Positions 7,060-12,902 of a stretch of 12,902 bases of DNA are shown here, piece by piece. Source of the stretch: Candidatus Cloacimonadota bacterium (lineage in GTDB: Bacteria > Cloacimonadota > Cloacimonadia > Cloacimonadales > TCS61); contig JAIORR010000127.1 in NCBI GenBank assembly GCA_021108055.1, positions 1 through 12,902 on the forward strand, written 5' to 3'. The notes below the pieces were generated by a model that was not told the DNA's origin, searched no databases, and worked only from the letters and a program-made list of their open reading frames with translations. Within the stretch, counting starts at the first letter, position 1; every line of letters starts with the position of its first letter. The position numbers were made by a program, and so were the translations under genes.

Positions 7060-10000
7060 TTATGAACTTGTCATTTTTTTCAGTTTGGCTATTTGCTTTT
7101 TCTGAACACTTGCCTGTTTGGGAGTTTTATAATGAACATCTTCGATAGCATATAACAATTCCAGTAAATGCTGATCTGTAAGATTTTTTACCTTTTCTTT
7201 TTGTTCCAGGAATTTTTTAGCCTGATCTTGCCAGTATTCCGGATTGGCATGTTCTTTTCGGATGAGTCCCGAATCTTTGAAGTAGCTTAGAACATCATCA
7301 AAGAGCTTTGATTTTTTAGGATTCCTGAACTTGCTTATCCTGCCGTCATTAGCAATAGCAGATCCTTCTATTTCCAGGTATGAAGGTTTTGGCAATAGTA
7401 TGTGAGAAGGATCGGCTTCATCGGTATGAGTATTCAATGATAATATGAATTTACTGTTCTTAGTTCGTTTTCTTTGTTCTTCACATGGCAGTTCACCATA
7501 AAAGATAACAAAATCGGAATTTCCCGGTTCACCGGGTTCGATCTTTGATCTTTTCAATCCGATGAAATTACAATATTGCGAAGTTGGAAGCACTCCGGAA
7601 CCTTCTTTAAAATTGCAGACAAGTCCTGCAAGAGTCCAGATGTTCCAGATAGCTTCTTCCGAAATGTGGTTTTCACTGTAGATGAAGAGAGTTTTTGGGA
7701 GAAATTCCAGTGAAATAGGCGTGATTCCCTGTGATCTTTCTTCCTCATTATAATTCTCAAGTATCCTGTCTAAGGTGTCTTCGACAGATTCATCGTTAAA
7801 AAGCTCATCTGCAAATTTATTGTATTCACTGTTTTCATTTGTTATCAAAACTAATTTTGTACCCTTTCTCTGTTGAGCACGAACCAGCGTTTTTAATGTA
7901 TGACTGATCTTTCCGGCGATAACGATCACTTCAGCATCATCGATATCTTTATATGTTGCCTTCATCAGATTTGTTTTTGCAATTTCATCTACAAAGCTGT
8001 TTTCATAAGAAAAAGTTTTTATTTCTGCATCGATGTTAGAAGCAACTTGCTTCATCAAAAGGATTTCTTCGATGGTGGAAGTTGGAGAGATGTATATCTT
8101 CCTGCTTTGAGCTGCTGCAAGTTTCTCTTTTATTTGTTTTATTATTTTTGAACGATCGGTCGATTCAATCCATTCTTCATCATCACGGATGAAAGGTTTG
8201 GTTATTCTATCTTTCTGCTCGAATATCTGCCATCCGAACTTACCATCGAAACAGAGATTTCTTTTGTTGAAATCCTGCTTTTCGGGTGGATTTATTACGG
8301 TTATCTTACCTGAATGAACATTAACTTCGATCTTACAGCCGGTTCCGCAAAGTCCGCAATTCTGCTCGATCTTTTCAACGGAACGCGGATTTAATTTGTA
8401 ATTGATATTTTTGGGAACGAGGGCACCCACAGGACAGACTTCGATACATTTTCCACAGGATTCACATGAGGTATTTGTAAGGCTTTCCCCGAATTCCGGA
8501 GCGACATAACTTGTGAATCCGCGATAGATATACCCTAAAACACCGGGACCTTGAACTTCGGCACAAATCCTTACACAACGTCCGCATTTTATACATTTAT
8601 TCGCATCTCTTAAAATGAAAGGATGGCTGTGATCTATCGGATGTTTGTTTTTCTCTCCCATAAAAATATCTACATCGATTTTGTATTCTGTGGAATATTT
8701 ACGAAGAACGCAGGTTTCATTTACCTGACATCCGCATTCAATACATCGGTTTGCTTCGGATACTGCATCTTCATCGGTAAAACCTGTTTCTACTTCCTCG
8801 AAATTGGAAGAGCGACTTTTTGCATTTAATTCCGGCATTTTGTAACGAGCGATCTTTTCATATTGTTCATATTCTTTAGGATCAATATCTTTAAGAAGTT
8901 TTTCTTTTTTAGAATCGAAGAGTTTCACAGGATCTGTTAACAATGATCCTTTAAGAAATTTTTCTATGGATTCGGCAGCTTTTCTACCATCGGCGATAGC
9001 TTCTATTGCAGTAGCTGGACCTCTTCGGAAATCACCGCCGGCAAAAATGTTCCGTATTCCTGTATATTGAGTTTCTTCATCTGCAACTGCTGTTTGCCAT
9101 CTGGTTAAAGGCAATTCTTTTCCATCGATCATATTTTCTTTTTCAGACAGGAAAGCAACTTCCGGTGATTGTGAAATGGCAGCGATCACAGTTCCGAAAT
9201 CTTCTCTGAAAAATTTTCCCGTCGGTTCGGGTCGTCGTCGTCCGCTTTCATCCGGTTCTCCAAGTTTCATTTTTTCTAATTTAATAGTTTTAAGTTTATT
9301 GTTTTTCCCGAAATTTTCTACAGGATTAGTAAGAAAATAAAACTTAATCCCTTCTTCTTCGGCTGCATCCACTTCATAGGCTTCCGCAGGCATTTCCTTC
9401 CTTGTCCGACGATAGATCAAAGTAACTTCTGCCCCCATTCTCTGGGCTGTTCGTGCACAATCGATAGCAGTATTTCCACCTCCAACCACAGCAACTTTTC
9501 TGGTAATTTTAGGATTTTTCTCCAGAATAAAATCTTTTAAGAAATCTACTCCGAGGTAACAGCCTTCGATATCGCTACCTTTCACCCGCATGGGAACAGC
9601 ATTCTGAGCACCGATAGCAAAATATACAGCATCGTATTTTTTACTTAGATACGAAAGTGAAATATCTTTTCCTACTTCCTGGTTCAATTTGATCTTCATG
9701 CCGTTTGCGCACATCAGTTTTATCTCTTTATCGAGTATTTTTTTGGGAAGCCTGTATTCGGGAATTCCGTATCGAAGCCAGCCGCCCGCCTGTGGAGCAG
9801 ATTCAAAAACAGTGACTTCATATCCATTGTTGGAAAGATAATATCCGCATGTAAGTCCGGATGGACCTGCTCCGATAATCGCGATCTTTTTATTCTTTGC
9901 AGGAGCTTTATCGGGAATGAATGACCAGTTATCATTAAGGTCAAAATCGGCAGCATACCGCTTTAATTGACGAATTGCGATCGGTTCTTCCACAATAGTT

Positions 10001-10464
10001 CTGCGACATTCTGCTTCGCAGAAAGCAGGGCATACTCTTCCGATAGAAAGCGGCATGGGAAGGGTTTCTTTGATGACTTTAACAGCTTCATGATATTGAC
10101 CGTTCGCTATCAGAGAAACATACGATTGAACATCGACGTTGTTTGGACAGGCAACTCTGCAGGGAGCTTCACAATCGGCATAATGATCGGAAAGAAGTAA
10201 TTCCAATGCCATTTTTCTGGCTTTGATAACTTCTTCTGAATCCGTAATTACTTCCATCCCGTCAAGAGCTTCAGTTCCACAGGCAGTAACGAATCCCTTC
10301 CTGTCTTTAACCTTTACTGCACAGACCCAGCACGAGCCAAAAGGTTTTAATTCTTCATCATGACAAAGAGTGGGAATTTCAACTCCGTTCTCCTGTGCAA
10401 CTTCTAAAATCGTATTACCTGCTTTTGCTTCAACTTCCTTTCCGTTTAATTTTATTTTAATCAT
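7060..10464 (-). CDS. NuoG/NfnB-type fusion subunit of an Stn-like transhydrogenase
   Basis: This 1134-residue iron-sulfur flavoprotein joins several modules. Residues 1-75 are a NuoG/HydA-type [2Fe-2S] ferredoxin (Cys34, 45, 48, 62). Residues 95-505 are a GltD/NfnB-like unit: N-terminal cluster cysteines (98, 102, 106 and 145, 149, 153), FAD-binding GAGPSG (198-203), NADPH-binding GGGNTA (328-333) and a second FAD motif AGGDFRRGPATA (475-486). Next come a Cys group (574, 577, 579, 585), a 2x[4Fe-4S] ferredoxin (624, 627, 630, 634; 667, 670, 673, 677), and the Fe4S4 domain of molybdopterin oxidoreductases (703, 706, 710, 738). The last 395 residues resemble a degenerate NuoG/FdhA core; the segment where formate dehydrogenases carry Cys or Sec shows none, so formate oxidation is unlikely. 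The probable role is electron transfer between NADPH and the NuoEF-like pair. It begins 14 nt after the preceding gene, with AAGGGA 8 nt before the ATG. Confidence 0.88.
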   Translation of the reverse strand: MIKIKLNGKEVEAKAGNTILEVAQENGVEIPTLCHDEELKPFGSCWVCAVKVKDRKGFVTACGTEALDGMEVITDSEEVIKARKMALELLLSDHYADCEAPCRVACPNNVDVQSYVSLIANGQYHEAVKVIKETLPMPLSIGRVCPAFCEAECRRTIVEEPIAIRQLKRYAADFDLNDNWSFIPDKAPAKNKKIAIIGAGPSGLTCGYYLSNNGYEVTVFESAPQAGGWLRYGIPEYRLPKKILDKEIKLMCANGMKIKLNQEVGKDISLSYLSKKYDAVYFAIGAQNAVPMRVKGSDIEGCYLGVDFLKDFILEKNPKITRKVAVVGGGNTAIDCARTAQRMGAEVTLIYRRTRKEMPAEAYEVDAAEEEGIKFYFLTNPVENFGKNNKLKTIKLEKMKLGEPDESGRRRPEPTGKFFREDFGTVIAAISQSPEVAFLSEKENMIDGKELPLTRWQTAVADEETQYTGIRNIFAGGDFRRGPATAIEAIADGRKAAESIEKFLKGSLLTDPVKLFDSKKEKLLKDIDPKEYEQYEKIARYKMPELNAKSRSSNFEEVETGFTDEDAVSEANRCIECGCQVNETCVLRKYSTEYKIDVDIFMGEKNKHPIDHSHPFILRDANKCIKCGRCVRICAEVQGPGVLGYIYRGFTSYVAPEFGESLTNTSCESCGKCIEVCPVGALVPKNINYKLNPRSVEKIEQNCGLCGTGCKIEVNVHSGKITVINPPEKQDFNKRNLCFDGKFGWQIFEQKDRITKPFIRDDEEWIESTDRSKIIKQIKEKLAAAQSRKIYISPTSTIEEILLMKQVASNIDAEIKTFSYENSFVDEIAKTNLMKATYKDIDDAEVIVIAGKISHTLKTLVRAQQRKGTKLVLITNENSEYNKFADELFNDESVEDTLDRILENYNEEERSQGITPISLEFLPKTLFIYSENHISEEAIWNIWTLAGLVCNFKEGSGVLPTSQYCNFIGLKRSKIEPGEPGNSDFVIFYGELPCEEQRKRTKNSKFILSLNTHTDEADPSHILLPKPSYLEIEGSAIANDGRISKFRNPKKSKLFDDVLSYFKDSGLIRKEHANPEYWQDQAKKFLEQKEKVKNLTDQHLLELLYAIEDVHYKTPKQASVQKKQIAKLKKMTSS

Positions 10465-10478
10465 AGAGGTTTTCCCTT

Positions 10479-12248
10479 TTAAGATTTTTTGATTGCATTC
10501 AATTTGCAGACATCAAAACATATACCGCATTTAATACATTTATCCTGATCGATAATATGCGGTTTTTTTACTTCACCGGAAATTGCACTAACGGGACACT
10601 TGCGGGCACAGATCGTACATCCTTTACAATTCTCTTCGATAATTTCGTATTTCATCAAATATGTACAAACTCCTGCCGGACATTTTTTATCCTGAATATG
10701 AGTTAGATATTCTTTTTTAAAATATTTCAATGTTGTCAAAACAGGATTGGGGGCAGTTTGACCAAGACCACACAGGGAGCCTTTGATGATGTTCACTGCA
10801 AGTTCTTCCAGTGCTTCTAAGTCTTCCATTTTTCCTTTTCCTTCTGTAATGCGAACCAGTATTTCCAGCATTCGTTTAGTTCCCACACGACAGAATGTAC
10901 ATTTACCGCAGGATTCGTTCTGGGTGAAATTCAGGAAAAATTTTGCCACATCGACCATACAGGTGGAAGTATCCATCACCACCATTCCACCGGAACCCAT
11001 GATTGCTCCTGTTTTATTAATTGAATCATAATCGACGATAGTATCGAGTAGTTCGGCAGGAATACAACCACCGGAAGGTCCGCCAAGTTGAACACCTTTA
11101 AAAGGTTTTTCGGTTTTCATGCCACCGCCGACGCCGTAAATAACTTCTTTCAAGGACATTCCCATAGGAACTTCGATAAGACCGCTGTTTTTGATCTTCC
11201 CTGCAAGTGCGAAAACTTTTGTTCCGGGACTTTTGGGCGTTCCATGGCTCGCATATTTTTTTGCACCATGAAGAACGATCCATGGAATGTTAGCAAAAGT
11301 TTCAACGTTATTGATATTTGTAGGTTTTTCCCACAGACCGGATTGAGCAGGAAATGGAGGGCGAATCCTGGGCATCCCTCTTTCTCCTTCGATGGAAGCC
11401 ATTAATGCAGTTTCTTCTCCACAAACAAAAGCACCTGCACCCTCTTTTATATGAACGGTAAAATCAAAATCGGAATTAAAGATATTTTTTCCCAGGTAGC
11501 CTTTTTCTTCTGCATCGGAGATAGCTTTTTTCAGGTGTTTTATTGCCATAGGATATTCTGCACGGCAATAGATGTAACCTTCGTCTGCACCGACAGCATA
11601 AGCACAGATCATCATTCCTTCGATTATGCTGTGAGGGTCTCCTTCCAAAACACTTCTATCCATAAATGCACCGGGGTCACCTTCATCTGCATTGCAGATA
11701 ATATATTTCTTTTCACTTTTGGAGTTAAAAGCGAATTTCCATTTCAACCCCGTTGGGAATCCGGCACCACCGCGTCCACGAAGACCTGAATCTGTTATCT
11801 CTTTTATTATTTCTTCTTGTGATAATGTTTTCAATGTTTTTTCCAAAGCTTTGTAGCCATCTCTTTGCAGATAATCTTCAATGGATTCCGGGTCGATAAT
11901 ACCACAATTCCGCAGGACGATGCGTTCCTGCTTTTTTAAGTTTTTGTTTTCTGAACCTTCCAGTATATTTGAAAGGATAACATTATCTGAAACAGGTTTT
12001 CCTTTTTCAAATGCCTTGATGATGTCTTCAACCTTATTTGGTTCAACATTACCATAAGTAACAAAATCTCCGTTATCTGAAGTTACTTCAATTAGAGGTT
12101 CTGCAAAACACATTCCGATACAGGCTGTTTTTTTCAATTCAACGTTAATATTATTCTTCTTTATTAAATCTTCTATTGCAGAATAAACATCGCCGGCACC
12201 TGCTGCCAGACCACAGCTTGCTAAACCAACTTTTATTGTGAGAGCCAA
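10479..12248 (-). CDS. nuoF: NuoF/HydB-like FMN- and NAD(H)-binding iron-sulfur subunit
   Basis: This 589-residue protein has the architecture of HydB of bifurcating hydrogenases. Residues 1-95 are a thioredoxin-like domain, and the FMN/NAD core carries GRGGAGFPTG (158-167) and NADEGDPG (186-193). An SLBB region follows (about 345-400), then a [4Fe-4S] site with Cys447, 450, 453 and 493. His517, Cys523 and Cys528 come next, a probable structural metal site in relatives. The C-terminal ferredoxin has two [4Fe-4S] motifs (541, 544, 547, 551; 571, 574, 577, 581). It would exchange electrons with NAD(H) through FMN and pass them to the iron-sulfur chain. The N-terminal [2Fe-2S] site keeps Cys12, 43 and 47, but the first of the usual four cysteines is Val7, so that cluster may be absent or altered. 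The start codon is TTG, backed by AAGGGGGA (12253-12260); the next Met is residue 46, inside the domain. The gene lies 49 nt after nuoE. Confidence 0.92.
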   Translation of the reverse strand: MALTIKVGLASCGLAAGAGDVYSAIEDLIKKNNINVELKKTACIGMCFAEPLIEVTSDNGDFVTYGNVEPNKVEDIIKAFEKGKPVSDNVILSNILEGSENKNLKKQERIVLRNCGIIDPESIEDYLQRDGYKALEKTLKTLSQEEIIKEITDSGLRGRGGAGFPTGLKWKFAFNSKSEKKYIICNADEGDPGAFMDRSVLEGDPHSIIEGMMICAYAVGADEGYIYCRAEYPMAIKHLKKAISDAEEKGYLGKNIFNSDFDFTVHIKEGAGAFVCGEETALMASIEGERGMPRIRPPFPAQSGLWEKPTNINNVETFANIPWIVLHGAKKYASHGTPKSPGTKVFALAGKIKNSGLIEVPMGMSLKEVIYGVGGGMKTEKPFKGVQLGGPSGGCIPAELLDTIVDYDSINKTGAIMGSGGMVVMDTSTCMVDVAKFFLNFTQNESCGKCTFCRVGTKRMLEILVRITEGKGKMEDLEALEELAVNIIKGSLCGLGQTAPNPVLTTLKYFKKEYLTHIQDKKCPAGVCTYLMKYEIIEENCKGCTICARKCPVSAISGEVKKPHIIDQDKCIKCGICFDVCKLNAIKKS

Positions 12249-12252
12249 ATTA

Positions 12253-12260
12253 TCCCCCTT
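12253..12260 (-). promoter_or_regulatory. Strong Shine-Dalgarno fixing a TTG start
   Basis: AAGGGGGA on the minus strand lies 4 nt before the TTG at 12248-12246. It is the strongest ribosome-binding site in the window and settles the choice of a non-ATG start for the NuoF-like gene, since no in-frame ATG occurs upstream or before the conserved N-terminal domain. Confidence 0.75.
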
Positions 12261-12297
12261 TATTATTGTAATTTTTACTTATTGTCTAAAATATATT

Positions 12298-12756
12298 TTA
12301 ATTGTATTTTTTCAAAATATTACTTATAAGTTCCGGAGTTAGTTTTCCATAGGTATTGTCATTTATCATAATAACCGGAGCCAGACTGCAACAACCCAGA
12401 CACGCTACTTCCATCACGGTAAAAAGACCATCTTTTGTAGTATCTTCGCCATCTTCCAAATTCAATTTGCTATTGATCGCTTTCAAAATGGAATTAGCAT
12501 CAGATACATGGCAGGCAGTTCCTTTGCACACTCTTATCACATGTTTTCCCTGTGGTTTCAGACGGAACATAGTATAAAATGTTGCAACTCCGTAAATACG
12601 AGCAATGGCTATCCCTGTTTTTTCCGAAACATATCGCATAGTATCTTTCGATAAATATTTTTCCAGTGTTTGTATTTCCTGAAGAAGCGGAATAAGAGCA
12701 CCTTTCTTACCGAGATAATTATTTATGATCAAATCAATTTTTTCTTTGTTTTTCAT
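12298..12756 (-). CDS. nuoE: NuoE/HydC-like [2Fe-2S] subunit
   Basis: This 152-residue thioredoxin-like ferredoxin is the small partner of the NuoF-like subunit. It has the N-terminal helical bundle (LLQEIQTLEKYL; IARIYGVATFYTMF) and all four [2Fe-2S] ligands: Cys77 and Cys82 in CKGTAC, and Cys119 and Cys123 in CLGCC. Length is typical of HydC/NuoE proteins. The ATG at 12756 is preferred: the frame stays open to a TTG at 12825, but that codon lacks a Shine-Dalgarno and the added 23 residues are low-complexity polar sequence. GAGGGAG (12771-12777) precedes the ATG at a rather long spacing of 14 nt, so the exact start is not certain. It is first in the operon, transcribed ahead of the NuoF-like and fusion subunits. 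Confidence 0.9.
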   Translation of the reverse strand: MKNKEKIDLIINNYLGKKGALIPLLQEIQTLEKYLSKDTMRYVSEKTGIAIARIYGVATFYTMFRLKPQGKHVIRVCKGTACHVSDANSILKAINSKLNLEDGEDTTKDGLFTVMEVACLGCCSLAPVIMINDNTYGKLTPELISNILKKYN

Positions 12757-12844
12757 GTGCCAGTTATTTTCTCCCTCAATTTTTTTATTTGAAGCAGAAT
12801 TTTTTTGTTTGTAGTGATGTGTCAATTTTTTTTCTAAGTAAGCT

Positions 12845-12860
12845 TGTAATAATTATTACA
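12845..12860. promoter_or_regulatory. Perfect 16-bp palindrome, possible operator of the redox operon
   Basis: TGTAATAATTATTACA is identical to its reverse complement. It lies about 90-105 bp upstream of the NuoE-like start, the natural position for a repressor or activator site. It is not a clear Rex box (TTGTTAA-N4-TTAACAA), and only loosely recalls Fur/PerR-type AT-rich operators. A second dyad, AAAGTAT/ATACTTT (12873-12879 and 12883-12889), lies just upstream. In such AT-rich DNA chance palindromes are common, so the call is tentative. Confidence 0.35.
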
Positions 12861-12902
12861 TAATTTATTTAGAAAGTATAAGATACTTTTATATAGACTT
12901 GT

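Noticed and set aside
7060..10464. Formate dehydrogenase alpha subunit or [FeFe] hydrogenase large subunit
   Set aside because: The ferredoxin and Fe4S4 modules resemble those enzymes, but no catalytic Cys/Sec and no H-cluster cysteine motifs (TSCCPxW, MPCxxKxxE types) are present.
10479..12756. Part of a respiratory complex I operon
   Set aside because: No membrane subunits (NuoA, H, J-N) are in the window, the third gene carries a GltD/NfnB domain foreign to complex I, and the operon closes with a terminator after it.
12757..12825. Longer NuoE-like protein starting at the TTG at 12825
   Set aside because: No ribosome-binding site precedes this TTG, the added residues are low-complexity polar sequence outside the NuoE fold, and the TTG sits inside a TTGACA hexamer that may be a promoter element.

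Overview
The window comes from an AT-rich bacterial genome. It carries eight convincing protein genes, seven on the minus strand and one (a small VOC-fold protein at the left) on the plus strand. I see no rRNA, tRNA, CRISPR array, transposase or phage gene. The gene content points to an anaerobic or fermentative bacterium with a two-membrane envelope: a flavin/iron-sulfur NAD(P) redox complex, a secreted beta-rich protein, and a membrane HD-GYP receptor. Base composition and protein style are compatible with Cloacimonadota or a neighbouring candidate phylum, but that placement is a low-confidence inference.

Layout, right to left in the direction of minus-strand transcription. Bases 12756-7060 hold a three-gene operon: a NuoE/HydC-like [2Fe-2S] subunit, a NuoF/HydB-like FMN/NAD(H) subunit with a C-terminal 2x[4Fe-4S] ferredoxin, and a 1134-residue fusion. 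The fusion joins a NuoG-type [2Fe-2S] domain, a GltD/NfnB-type FAD/NADPH domain, several [4Fe-4S] domains, and a molybdopterin-oxidoreductase-like C-terminus with no evident catalytic Cys/Sec. No [FeFe]-hydrogenase H-cluster motif and no catalytic formate dehydrogenase is present. The set is best read as a Sporomusa-type (Stn-like) NADH/NADPH/ferredoxin transhydrogenase. A perfect 16-bp palindrome lies upstream and a strong hairpin terminator (6912-6953) closes the unit.

Bases 6828-4234 encode an 864-residue membrane receptor: signal peptide, periplasmic TPR array with an exact 40-residue period, transmembrane helix, GAF-like domain, coiled coil, and an intact HD-GYP cyclic-di-GMP phosphodiesterase domain. 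Bases 4176-1480 form a tight cluster: a cysteine desulfurase whose active-site loop resembles selenocysteine lyase, a CYTH-GNAT fusion protein, and an exported beta-rich protein. The last two overlap by ATGA. Further left are a DUF3267-type membrane zincin (1391-849) and the VOC protein (296-664), preceded by a hairpin-rich, apparently non-coding leader.

Functionally, the right half links NADH, NADPH and low-potential ferredoxin pools, the centre senses an extracytoplasmic signal and lowers cyclic-di-GMP, and the left half mixes sulfur mobilisation with genes of unknown role. The strongest candidates for a second look are the Stn-like complex and the CYTH-GNAT fusion.
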